Shown here one piece after another: positions 25,846 through 34,721 of a stretch of DNA of 64,000 bases. The notes beneath the pieces were generated by a model. It saw only the letters and a list, made by a program, of their open reading frames with translations, was not told where the DNA came from and ran no database searches. Source of the stretch: Spirosoma montaniterrae (GTDB taxonomy: Bacteria; Bacteroidota; Bacteroidia; Cytophagales; Spirosomataceae); assembly GCF_001988955.1 (NCBI RefSeq), contig NZ_CP014263.1, positions 3,752,001 to 3,816,000 of the forward strand, written 5' to 3'. Within the stretch, counting starts at the first letter, position 1, and the number at the start of each line of letters is the position of its first letter. A program made the position numbers and the translations under genes.

Positions 25846-27474
25846 ATGATCGATACTATTATCATTGCCGTCTATCTGATTGGTATTATGCTGGTTGGCG
25901 TGTTTTCGGTGGCCCGTAAGAACATGTCGAGCGAGGTCTATTTTCTGGCCGGGCGCGACCTGAATTGGGTGGTGGTTGGCGCGGCACTGTTCGCGTCCAA
26001 CATCTCGACGATTCACCTGGTGGGGCTGGCCGCTTCGGGCTATAACGAAGGGCTGGTGTGGGGCAATTTCGAATGGATGGCCACCTTCACGCTCATCATC
26101 CTGAGCCTCGTGTTCGCGCCGTTCTACTTCAAAAGCCGCATCTCGACCCTGCCCGAATTTCTGGAAAAACGCTACAGTCCAGCCTCGCGCACGTTTTTGG
26201 CGTTTATGGCCATTTTGGGGGCGTTGTTCGTGCATATTGGTATGAGCCTCTATGCCGGAGCGGTCGTGTTCAAGGCCTTCTTCGGCATCGACGTGTTCGT
26301 GTCGATCCTGGTTATCTCGCTTATCACATCTATTTACACCGTCATCGGTGGGCTGAAAGCGGTGGTCATCACCGAGACGATTCAGACCGTTGTGCTCATC
26401 GGCGGGGCTATCGTATTGACCATTTTCGCCATTCAGGCCTTGCCCGGACACGGTATTCATTCGCTGGCCGAGTTCAAAGCGCAACTTAAACCCGGTCAGC
26501 TCCGCATCCTGCACACTGACGAATCGATCAAGGCCGTTTCGGCGTCAGGAAGCAATTCGGGGCTGACGTGGTACGCCGTGTTTCTGGGCTATCCCATTTT
26601 GGGGCTGTGGTACTGGTGTTCCGACCAAACCATCGTGCAGCGGGTGCTGGGGGCCAAAACCCAATACGACGCGCAGGTGGGGCCGCTCTTTGCCGGGGTG
26701 CTGAAACTGCTGCCTGTGTTTATGCTGGTACTGCCGGGGGTGATCGGCTACGTCCTGTTTCGGGACAAAATCGGGACCGATGCCAATCAGGCGTTTCCGG
26801 TGCTGGTCAATGAACTGCTGCCGGTGGGCCTGCGGGGCATCATGGGTGCGGCTATGCTGGCGGCCCTGATGAGTACGGTGGCCTCGGCCCTCAACAGCAC
26901 AGGTACGTTGGTAGCCGTCGATATTGTGCAGCGGCTCCGGCCCGACACCACCGATAAGCAACTGGTGCAGATTGGGCGCGTGGCCTCGGTCGTGATTATG
27001 GTGCTGGCCATTGCCTGGTCCACGCAGGGCGACCGCTTCACGAGCATTTTCGAGGCCATCAATAAAATCGCAGCCGCGTTGGCCCCGCCCATCGCCACCG
27101 TGTTTTTGTGGGGCGTCTTCTCCAAACGCGGCACCAAACAAGCCGCCATCGTTACGCTCTGGACGGGTTTTGTACTGGGTGTAATGGCGTTTTGTCTCGA
27201 TTTCACACCTATCAGCGGGCAAATGTACATAACCGACGGATGGGGCATCCCGTTCATGATGCAGGCGTGGTGGCTGTTCTGCGGGTGTTCGGTGGTCTAT
27301 TTTGTTGTGAGTTATTCCACACCCCGGCCCGACCCGGCAGTGATCGAGAAATATACCTGGGAAAACCCCATCAGCATCATCACGAAGGGCAAACTCACCG
27401 GCCTCGCCGACGTTCGAATACTGGCCGGGTTGCTGCTGCTGACGCTGGTTGTATTGTATTCAATTTTCGCATGA
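25846..27474 (+). CDS. Sodium/solute symporter (SSS family), copy 2
   Basis: A 542-residue inner-membrane transporter with about 13-14 helices. SSS marks are YFLAGRDLNWVVVGAALFASN near residue 30, 'ISTIHLVGLAASGY', and WYWCSDQTIVQRVLGAKT, the SGLT-type sugar-symporter signature. It groups with sugar or myo-inositol symporters more closely than the 10466 protein does. It is placed after the lactonase, dehydrogenase and AKR genes, so it probably imports their sugar. The start at 25846 avoids the preceding palindrome. Confidence 0.9.
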   Translation: MIDTIIIAVYLIGIMLVGVFSVARKNMSSEVYFLAGRDLNWVVVGAALFASNISTIHLVGLAASGYNEGLVWGNFEWMATFTLIILSLVFAPFYFKSRISTLPEFLEKRYSPASRTFLAFMAILGALFVHIGMSLYAGAVVFKAFFGIDVFVSILVISLITSIYTVIGGLKAVVITETIQTVVLIGGAIVLTIFAIQALPGHGIHSLAEFKAQLKPGQLRILHTDESIKAVSASGSNSGLTWYAVFLGYPILGLWYWCSDQTIVQRVLGAKTQYDAQVGPLFAGVLKLLPVFMLVLPGVIGYVLFRDKIGTDANQAFPVLVNELLPVGLRGIMGAAMLAALMSTVASALNSTGTLVAVDIVQRLRPDTTDKQLVQIGRVASVVIMVLAIAWSTQGDRFTSIFEAINKIAAALAPPIATVFLWGVFSKRGTKQAAIVTLWTGFVLGVMAFCLDFTPISGQMYITDGWGIPFMMQAWWLFCGCSVVYFVVSYSTPRPDPAVIEKYTWENPISIITKGKLTGLADVRILAGLLLLTLVVLYSIFA

Positions 27475-27481
27475 TGGATAT

Positions 27482-27594
27482 GTAGAGACGCAACCCTTTG
27501 CGTCTCGGGCGCGTCAGCCCTTGTGCGTCAGCAAAACAAAACCATCCGGTTCTAAAGCCATCCGGTCAGGAGACGCAAAGGGTTGCGTCTCTAC
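27482..27594. repeat. Family C composite palindrome with a 63-base loop
   Basis: Perfect 25-bp arms (27482-27506 and 27570-27594), each also self-complementary. The loop carries GCGTCAGCC and TGCGTCAGCAA plus a short ACCATCCGG/CCATCCGGT repeat. The left arm is identical in sequence to 41415-41439, 14 kb away. Confidence 0.92.
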
Positions 27595-27604
27595 ATTAAT
27601 CGAT

Positions 27605-29752
27605 ATGAAACCAATTCAATTAATCCTCCTACTGCTATCCGGTACGTCGTTGGCCCAAACGCCCGCAGCCTATTGGTCGTTCGATCAAATCAAGCAGGCT
27701 GAAACCGTTAAGCCCCTCACGCGCAAGGGATTGAAGGCTCCCGAAGTGTACCGAAACTACGCTCTAACCGAGTCCGTGACAAGGGGGCAGGGTCAGATTC
27801 TCGGCGCGTTCCACAAGTCAGTGCCGGGCGTGGTAGGAAATGCCCTGCAACTCGATGGCAACACGAGTTTTGTGGAGGCAACCCCAGTCTCAGTATCGGG
27901 CGACTTTAGCGTGGGGGCTTGGATAGCTCTGGGCGCGTACCCGACGCACTGGTGCCCCGTAGCCGACCAAAACGTGGCGAGTGGCAAGGGATTTTTCTTA
28001 GGAATAGATGCGCTGGGCCACGCGGGTTTCCGGGCATTTGTGGGCGGTCCGACGGGTCGGGGGAAGTGGGTTGAGATGCAGGGCACAGACCGAATTCCGC
28101 TTCGGCAATGGACGCATGTGCAGGGGGTGTTCTCCCCTACTGAAGGGCTGACGCTCTACGTCAATGGCAAGTCCGCAGGCTCGGCCAAAACGACGGATGA
28201 CTTTGAACCCGCCACCAACGTACCCCTTCTCATTGGCAAAAGCAGCACCCGGCAAAAACCCGCCGGTACCGTTCGACCCAACGCGACCGCCGAGGTAAAC
28301 ACCTTCTTCGACGGCCTCATCGACGAGCTAATGATCTACGACAACGCGCTCACGGCCAGTGAGGTAGCTGGGTACGTTCAGAAAACCGCCACGACAGCCC
28401 CACCCGCGCTACCCGCCCGGTCGCTGCCGTTAGCGGGGGCTTCGACGGGTCAGAAGTTCGGCGCGATTTATACAACCTTGCCCTACTACGAAGCCTGGGA
28501 TAAGCTGTGGCCGGTGAATGGGCAGGCCGACGTAGTGGTGCAGTTCGATAACAGCCCGGCCAAGCTGAACGCAGCCCGGTTCGTGTTCTGGCGCGGCACA
28601 AGCTACATCCCGCACTGGGTAACGGAAAACGGTATCTGGTACAACAACGAGTTTCTGGAAACGTGGAGCGCGAAAGGCTCGCACGAGCCGATGTCCGACA
28701 AGCGGTGCCAGTTTTCGCACGTGCGAGTGCTGGAAAGCTCCGATGCCCGCGCCGTGATTCATTGGCGGTACGCGCTCATCGACAACTGGAACGAACAGGC
28801 CCGCGTCGATTCGCTGACGGGCTTCGGCGAATGGGCCGACGAGGTCTACACGATCTACCCTGACGGTATCGGGACGCGCACCATCACGCTGCACAGCTCG
28901 CAGCCGCAATCGGCGCACGAGTGGCACGAGGGCATCGTGGTGATGGGGCCGGGCCAACGCCCGGAGCAGGTGCTGCAACCCGGCGCGCTCACACTGGCCA
29001 ACATGAAGGGCGAAACGCACACCTACTCGTGGCAAAACGGCATCCCGCCCGAAGCCGGTAAGGATGGCTACATCACCCTGCCCGCCGGGGCCAACATCCA
29101 CGTCGTGAACACCAACTCGACCCTGAAGCCATTCACGATCATTGCCCCGACCGCCAACCCGATCTGGGACATTTACCACGGCGAATTACGCCGGGAGGTG
29201 AGTATGTTCCCGTGGTGGAATCACTGGCCCGCAGCTCAGAAAGCCTCCGATGGCCGCTACGCGATGGACGCCGACTATGCCTCGCACTCGTCGCTCTCGC
29301 ACGCCAACTGGGATGCCTACGCCCAAACCGAAAACAGCATGACCAAGGTGATGCTCCACGGCCTCACCGCCGGTAAACCCGCCGATTGGGTCACGTTGGC
29401 CCGGTCGTGGAGCAGCCCGGCCCGCCTGACGCTGAGTACCCCGACTGGGTTTTCGGGAGGAGATTATGACCCCACCGAACGGGCCTGGCAAATCCAGAGC
29501 AGGGGCCAGCCAGCCTCGCTAAAATTCACCCTCGCCGGCAGCGAAACCACCCCCATCGACAATCCGGCTTTTGTGGTGAAAAACTGGGGCAACCGCCCCG
29601 TATCGCTCACGCTCGATGGCAAGCCGGTGCCGCGTGGCAAAGCGTTCCGCTACGGCTTCCGCGACGGTCTCAACGGAACGGATTTGATTGTATGGCTTGA
29701 GAAAAAGGCCACACAACGGCTATCGGTCATGTTGATAGCGGGCAAAAATTAA
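27605..29752 (+). CDS. Exported LamG-domain protein with uncharacterised C-terminal domain
   Basis: A 715-residue exported protein; the ATG at 27605 gives the signal peptide MKPIQLILLLLSGTSLAQ. Residues about 20-260 form a LamG/concanavalin-like jelly roll (GNALQLDGNTSFVEA, DFSVGAWI, 'TLYVNGKSAGSAKTTDD', FDGLIDELMIYDNALTASEV). The rest, about residues 280-715, is aromatic-rich (FVFWRGTSYIPHWVTENG, YTIYPDGIGTRTITLH) and looks like a catalytic beta-rich domain, but I do not recognise the family. A lyase or hydrolase on the locus glycan is possible. It ends the + strand run of this locus. Confidence 0.8.
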   Translation: MKPIQLILLLLSGTSLAQTPAAYWSFDQIKQAETVKPLTRKGLKAPEVYRNYALTESVTRGQGQILGAFHKSVPGVVGNALQLDGNTSFVEATPVSVSGDFSVGAWIALGAYPTHWCPVADQNVASGKGFFLGIDALGHAGFRAFVGGPTGRGKWVEMQGTDRIPLRQWTHVQGVFSPTEGLTLYVNGKSAGSAKTTDDFEPATNVPLLIGKSSTRQKPAGTVRPNATAEVNTFFDGLIDELMIYDNALTASEVAGYVQKTATTAPPALPARSLPLAGASTGQKFGAIYTTLPYYEAWDKLWPVNGQADVVVQFDNSPAKLNAARFVFWRGTSYIPHWVTENGIWYNNEFLETWSAKGSHEPMSDKRCQFSHVRVLESSDARAVIHWRYALIDNWNEQARVDSLTGFGEWADEVYTIYPDGIGTRTITLHSSQPQSAHEWHEGIVVMGPGQRPEQVLQPGALTLANMKGETHTYSWQNGIPPEAGKDGYITLPAGANIHVVNTNSTLKPFTIIAPTANPIWDIYHGELRREVSMFPWWNHWPAAQKASDGRYAMDADYASHSSLSHANWDAYAQTENSMTKVMLHGLTAGKPADWVTLARSWSSPARLTLSTPTGFSGGDYDPTERAWQIQSRGQPASLKFTLAGSETTPIDNPAFVVKNWGNRPVSLTLDGKPVPRGKAFRYGFRDGLNGTDLIVWLEKKATQRLSVMLIAGKN

Positions 29753-29936
29753 CGATAGAATATGGAGCAACTAATCCACTGCAACTGCGCCACCTGGTCG
29801 GGGTGTTGGGCGGCTACAAATGGTGTTGTCATGTTCGTGTGAGTGCCTCATCGTCAGCACCACCAACGCAAGCAAGGGCAGGCAACTTATACATAAAGCA
29901 GTTCGGAATGTCATAGTAAAAGCTGGCGGGTTCGGG

Positions 29937-31430
29937 TCAGACCAGAATACCTTTAATAAGTTTGCCCTCAACGTCAGTCAGTCGGAACCGACGACCCTGA
30001 TATTTGTAGATCAGTTGCTCGTGGTCGAGACCCAGCAGGTGCAGCAGCGTGGCCTGAAAATCATGGACATGAACCGGGTCTTTCACAATGTTATAGCTGA
30101 AATCGTCCGTTTGCCCGTAAGAAAAACCGGCTTTTACCCCTGCCCCTGCCATCCACATCGTGAAACAACGCGGGTGGTGGTCGCGCCCGTAATCCGTTGT
30201 ACTCAACTTACCCTGCGAGTACACCGTTCGGCCAAACTCTCCGCCCCAGACCACCAGTGTGTCTTCCAGCAGGCCGCGCCGTTTGAGGTCGATGATAAGC
30301 CCGGCGGTGGCCCGGTCAACCTGCTGGCATTGCCGGGCTATGCCTTTGGGTAACGCCCCGTGGTGGTCCCAGCCCTGGTGGTACAACTGCACAAAGCGCA
30401 CGTCTTTCTCCAGCAATTTACGGGCCAGCAGGCAGTTGGCCGCAAACGTGCCTTTGTCGCGGCTGTCGGGTCCATAAAGGTCGAATACGTCGTCTGATTC
30501 GTGGGTGGTATCCATCACCTCCGGCACCGACGTCTGCATCCGAAAGGCCATCTCATACTGCGAAATTCGGGCGTTCACTTCCGGGTCGCCCCAGCTTTCG
30601 TTCTGCAGTTGGTTCAGTTGACTTAGGTAATCGAGCATTTCCCTCCGGTCGGCCCCGTCGTAGCCGTCGGGGTTGTTTAAAAAAAGCACCGGGTCTTTGC
30701 CCGCCCGGAACTGAACGCCCTGGTATTCGGAAGGCAGAAATCCATTTCCCCACAATCGGGCATAAAGCGGCTGGTCTTTAGGGGCATTCTTCGAAACCAG
30801 CACAATGAAAGCGGGCAGGTTCTGATTCTCCGATCCAAGCCCGTAATTAACCCACGAACCAATCGACGGGCGACCGGGCAGTTGGTGGCCCGTTTGAAAA
30901 AACGTGATGGCCGGGTCGTGGTTGATCTGTTCCGTGAAGAGTGATTTAATCAGACATAACTCATCGACTACCTGCGCCGTGTAGGGCAGCAGTTCGCTCA
31001 CCCAGGTTTGCGTTTTGCCGTGCCGGGCAAATTGGTAGCGGGAAGGGGCGATGGGCAAAGCAGCCTGATTGGCACTCATACCTGTGAGCCGCTGCCCCTG
31101 CCGAACCGAATCGGGCAGGTTTTTGCCCAGCATCGCCGTGAGTTTGGGTTTGTAATCAAAGGTTTCAAACTGCGAGGGGCCACCGGCCATGAACAGATAA
31201 ACGACACGCTTTGCCTTTGGGGCCACGCGCTGCCGAATGGTTTCGAGTGTTTGCTCGCTCGTTGGTTCGCCCCACGCCCGATTATTCAGCAGACCTCCCA
31301 AAGCCACCGCGCCTAAGCCCGAAGCGGTGCGAAGCAGGAAATTCCGGCGGTCGAGCTGGCTCTTCAGACCGGTCAGATCGGGGTCACGGGCAATCTGGGG
31401 GGGCGGGGTATGATGGTGATGCAGACTCAT
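29937..31430 (-). CDS. DUF1501 protein with Tat signal
   Basis: A 497-residue protein of the DUF1501 family, distantly alkaline-phosphatase/sulfatase-like. The N-terminus has a twin-arginine signal (LDRRNFLLRTASGLGAVALG), so it is exported folded; a natural run of four His precedes it. Conserved blocks include 'YLFMAGGPSQFETFDYKPKL', FQTGHQLPGRPSIGSWVNYG and WGGEFGRT. It follows the DUF1553 gene with a 5-base gap. These two families are almost always adjacent, mainly in Planctomycetes and Verrucomicrobia but also in Spirosomaceae. The function is unknown. Confidence 0.88.
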   Translation of the reverse strand: MSLHHHHTPPPQIARDPDLTGLKSQLDRRNFLLRTASGLGAVALGGLLNNRAWGEPTSEQTLETIRQRVAPKAKRVVYLFMAGGPSQFETFDYKPKLTAMLGKNLPDSVRQGQRLTGMSANQAALPIAPSRYQFARHGKTQTWVSELLPYTAQVVDELCLIKSLFTEQINHDPAITFFQTGHQLPGRPSIGSWVNYGLGSENQNLPAFIVLVSKNAPKDQPLYARLWGNGFLPSEYQGVQFRAGKDPVLFLNNPDGYDGADRREMLDYLSQLNQLQNESWGDPEVNARISQYEMAFRMQTSVPEVMDTTHESDDVFDLYGPDSRDKGTFAANCLLARKLLEKDVRFVQLYHQGWDHHGALPKGIARQCQQVDRATAGLIIDLKRRGLLEDTLVVWGGEFGRTVYSQGKLSTTDYGRDHHPRCFTMWMAGAGVKAGFSYGQTDDFSYNIVKDPVHVHDFQATLLHLLGLDHEQLIYKYQGRRFRLTDVEGKLIKGILV

Positions 31431-31435
31431 GGGAA

Positions 31436-34400
31436 TCAGCGTTTGGTCAGGGTAGCGTCTGAGTTCAAAATAGTACTGGCAACAACGGCGTTGGCCGCAA
31501 TCAGTGCCGGGTCGAGGGTAGAATCGGGGCGACGTAAGCCGGCGTTGAGCCAGCCGGTTACTTTGCCCCGATTGGCCCTGAACAGGTCGTGTTGCGTCTG
31601 GTACAGTTTCGTCAGCAACGCCAGCTCCCGCTCCTGCGGCATTCGACCCGTTAGCCGCCTGTATGTTTGGGTAATGGCCTGACGTATGTCGGGCGTTTTT
31701 GCCATTTGTTCGCCCAGTACGCGGGCGGCTTCCAGAAAGGTAGGGTCGTTGAGCGTTACCAACGCTTGCAGGGGCGTGTTGGTACGCTGCCGACGCACGA
31801 TGCAGCTACTCCGGGCCGGGGCATCGAAGGTTGCCAGCGTTGGGTTGGGCACCGACCTCTTCACGACCACATATAAACTCCGGCGATATACGGCATCGGT
31901 CGAATCGGCTTTGTAGGTCATGCTGTTGATGTCCCACAGGCCATCGGGCTGGTAGGGCTTCACGCTCCTGCCACCAATAGCCGGATTCAGCAACCCGCTG
32001 GCAAGCAACGCATTATCGCGAATCATTTCGGCAGAAAGCCGGGCAGAAGGGCCTCGTGCCAGCAGCCGGTTTTCAGCATCGCGGTCGCCTGGGCGAGTAT
32101 GCGAGTCCTGCCGGTACGTTGCCGACATCACCATCAGCTTCACGAGCCGCTTTACGTCCCAGTCGTAGTCGTGCTGAAACGTCACGGCCAGCCAGTCGAG
32201 CAGGTCGGGGTGGCTGGGCGTCTCGCCCTGATTACCAAAGTCCTCGGCGGTTTTGACCAGCCCGGTGCCAAAAAATAGCTGCCAGTAGCGGTTTACGGCT
32301 ACGCGGGCCGTTAGCGGGTGGTTGGGGTCTGTCAGCCATTCGGCCAGCCCCAGCCGGTTTCTGGGCCGGTTGGCGTTGGGCGAGAAGGGTAAAATAGCCG
32401 GTGGGGTGTTGGACAACACGGGCAGCCCTGGCCTGTCGTACTGCCCCCGTTGCAATACAAAGGCTTTTTTGGGAATCGGCATTTCCTGCATCACCATAAT
32501 TTCGGCCACCGAGCGCATCGAATCGCTGAGGACCGTCCGGCGTTTTTGCAACTCCATCCGGGCCGTCTGTACATCCGCATCTTCAGCCGACAGGTAATAG
32601 GCTTGCAGGGTGGCCCGGTCCTGCGTGTTCAGGTCGGCGGGGGCTTTTGTCGCCACGGTCGACCAACGCGTCGTTCGGGACAGGATGCCTACTTCAAACG
32701 GGGTTAAGGTTCGGTTATACACCACTACCTCATCGACCTTGCCGCCTTTGAAACCCAGCCCGCGCCACCAGCCTCCGATTTGGAGGGCGGGTTCGTTTTT
32801 CTGGAAGAAAATAATGTCTTTGTAGAGTTGATCAATCACGGTTTCCAGAGGCATCTCGGCACCGTTGAGGTAGAGTTTAAATCCATCGGCTTTGGAGGAA
32901 CCGTCGTAGGTCATGGTCAACTGCACCCAGGTTTCACGCGGCACCGGCCCCAGACTTTGGCGGGTAATGGCATTGGAGGGAGCCGTGTGGGCCATGCTGA
33001 TTTCCAGCCGGTTGGCTTTCATCATGAGGTGATACCCCTTGAAATTATACAGCCGTTCGGCATTGGCTTTGTGGAAAATGACCCCTTCCCTGAAGTTTTT
33101 TGGTATCCAGACCCACAGCCCCACCGTGAACGGGTCGGCCTGCCGAAACACGCCCACGTCTTTCAGGTCAGCGTAGGTGTCGCCATTGAGCAGCAACACC
33201 TGCCCGCGCGATGTTTTTTCAAAAACGGGCTTGTCCGGCTCGCCTGCGTCGCGTTTCATGACCCCTTTCTGCATTGGATTGGCGGTGTTCACCAGCGAGT
33301 CCTCGAAGGTGTAGTAGCCCTGCAAACCTGCCTGCGGTATCTCCTGAGTAGCCAGTTTCTGGTAGGCGTTCGAGGCAATCCACGCATCGGCGGCTGGCCG
33401 GGCGGCTGCTTCGGCTCTGGAAACAGTGTCCTGCTGTTGCGAAATCCCGGTTTTCATGAACGCAATCAGTTCGGCCTGTTTGTCGGTTGGCAACAGTAAG
33501 GTTGGTGTGGGTGGGTCATCGTTCCAGGAAATCTGCCCGGCTTCGCGGACGTTGTTGAAAAAGCTGTAGAGTTCGTAGTAATTCTGCTGGGAGATGGGGT
33601 CGTATTTATGGTCGTGGCAGCGGGCGCATCCCAGCGAAATCGCCAGAAACGCATCGCCCAGGGTGTTGGTCCGGTCCATGACGTACTCGGTCTGGAATTC
33701 TTCTTCCACAATGCCCCCTTCCATATTTTGTTGGTGGAGCCGGTTGAAGGCCGTAGCAATTAGCTGGTCGCGGGTGGGGTTTTTCATCAGATCGCCCGCC
33801 AGTTGCTGGTGAATAAACTCCCGGTACGACAGGTTCTGGTTGAAGGCCCGGATCACCCAGTCGCGGTAGGGCGACATATCCCGCAATCGATCAACGGTGT
33901 AGCCGTGGGAGTCGGCAAAACGGGCCACGTCGAGCCAGTCGGTAGCCATTTTTTCGCCGTAGTAGGGCGTTGCCAGTAACCGGTCTACCTGCTTTTCGTA
34001 GGCGTTGGGGCTGTTGTCGGCCAGAAAGGCATCCAGTTCGGGCAAGGTTGGGGGCAGGCCCGTCAGGTCGAGCGACAACCGGCGCAACAGCAGGTCTTTG
34101 GGTGCTTCGGGCGACGGCTCTAACCCCTCTTGTGCCAACCGGCTATGAATAAACCGATCTATTTCATTTACTGGCACCGAAGCTGTTTTCCCGGTGGTCG
34201 TTGGCACGGCTCTGCGTTGGGGTTTCACAAACGCCCAATGGGGCTGATAAACGGCTCCGTCGTTGATCCATTTCAGCAATACAGCTTTCTCGTGAGCCGA
34301 CAACGATAGGTGCGACTCGGGCGTGGGCATCTGATAATCAGGATCAGTAGACAGAATACGCAGTGCCACTTCGCTTTTTTGCCAGTTGCCGGGCCTGATG

Positions 34401-34705
34401 GCTACCCTACCCGGATTTTCGGGTAGCGGCCCGTAGGCGGTCCGGGCCATGTCGAGCCGTAATCCTGCTTTCTGCTTGGCTTTGTCGGGGCCGTGGCAGG
34501 CAAAACATTTGTCGGACAAAACCGGCTTTACGTACTGGTTGTAATCTATTTGCGGGGGTAGTTTTTCGTAGGCGAGCCTGACGTCGGTCGGGAGTTTTAC
34601 CCCATCCGTCGGTTGTTTCGCGCTACCTGTTGGCGATGGCTGAAGCCACCAGCCGGGCAGGCTGATGATGCAGGAGGCTAATCCAGGAAGGAGGTATCGT
34701 ACCAT
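31436..34705 (-). CDS. Planctomycete-type cytochrome protein: PSCyt1, DUF1549, LamG, DUF1553
   Basis: A 1089-residue exported protein. The start at 34705 (MVRYLLPG) is preferred because 34753 overlaps the upstream gene. Domains in order: signal or anchor, PSCyt1 haem domain with CFACHG (residues 67-72), DUF1549/PSCyt2 (EIDRFIHSRLAQEGLEPSPE, then GCARCHDHKYDP, a second CxxCH), a LamG-like insert around residues 490-690 (LQGYYTFEDSLVN, 'GGKVDEVVVYNRTLTPFEVG'), and DUF1553 (RLGLAEWLTDPNHPLTARVA, SSCIVRRQRTNTPLQALVTL). Periplasmic electron transfer linked to carbohydrate or sulfate-ester chemistry is suspected for the family, not established. Confidence 0.88.
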   Translation of the reverse strand: MVRYLLPGLASCIISLPGWWLQPSPTGSAKQPTDGVKLPTDVRLAYEKLPPQIDYNQYVKPVLSDKCFACHGPDKAKQKAGLRLDMARTAYGPLPENPGRVAIRPGNWQKSEVALRILSTDPDYQMPTPESHLSLSAHEKAVLLKWINDGAVYQPHWAFVKPQRRAVPTTTGKTASVPVNEIDRFIHSRLAQEGLEPSPEAPKDLLLRRLSLDLTGLPPTLPELDAFLADNSPNAYEKQVDRLLATPYYGEKMATDWLDVARFADSHGYTVDRLRDMSPYRDWVIRAFNQNLSYREFIHQQLAGDLMKNPTRDQLIATAFNRLHQQNMEGGIVEEEFQTEYVMDRTNTLGDAFLAISLGCARCHDHKYDPISQQNYYELYSFFNNVREAGQISWNDDPPTPTLLLPTDKQAELIAFMKTGISQQQDTVSRAEAAARPAADAWIASNAYQKLATQEIPQAGLQGYYTFEDSLVNTANPMQKGVMKRDAGEPDKPVFEKTSRGQVLLLNGDTYADLKDVGVFRQADPFTVGLWVWIPKNFREGVIFHKANAERLYNFKGYHLMMKANRLEISMAHTAPSNAITRQSLGPVPRETWVQLTMTYDGSSKADGFKLYLNGAEMPLETVIDQLYKDIIFFQKNEPALQIGGWWRGLGFKGGKVDEVVVYNRTLTPFEVGILSRTTRWSTVATKAPADLNTQDRATLQAYYLSAEDADVQTARMELQKRRTVLSDSMRSVAEIMVMQEMPIPKKAFVLQRGQYDRPGLPVLSNTPPAILPFSPNANRPRNRLGLAEWLTDPNHPLTARVAVNRYWQLFFGTGLVKTAEDFGNQGETPSHPDLLDWLAVTFQHDYDWDVKRLVKLMVMSATYRQDSHTRPGDRDAENRLLARGPSARLSAEMIRDNALLASGLLNPAIGGRSVKPYQPDGLWDINSMTYKADSTDAVYRRSLYVVVKRSVPNPTLATFDAPARSSCIVRRQRTNTPLQALVTLNDPTFLEAARVLGEQMAKTPDIRQAITQTYRRLTGRMPQERELALLTKLYQTQHDLFRANRGKVTGWLNAGLRRPDSTLDPALIAANAVVASTILNSDATLTKR

Positions 34706-34721
34706 AACGCTTATGTGAAGG

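Noticed and set aside
29771..29971. Small open frame on the - strand between the LamG and DUF1501 genes
   Set aside because: It overlaps the DUF1501 end, lacks recognisable motifs and has no promoter-like sequence; probably chance.
29937..31430. Sulfatase assignment for the DUF1501 protein
   Set aside because: The C/S-x-P-x-R sulfatase signature is absent; only distant fold similarity is expected.
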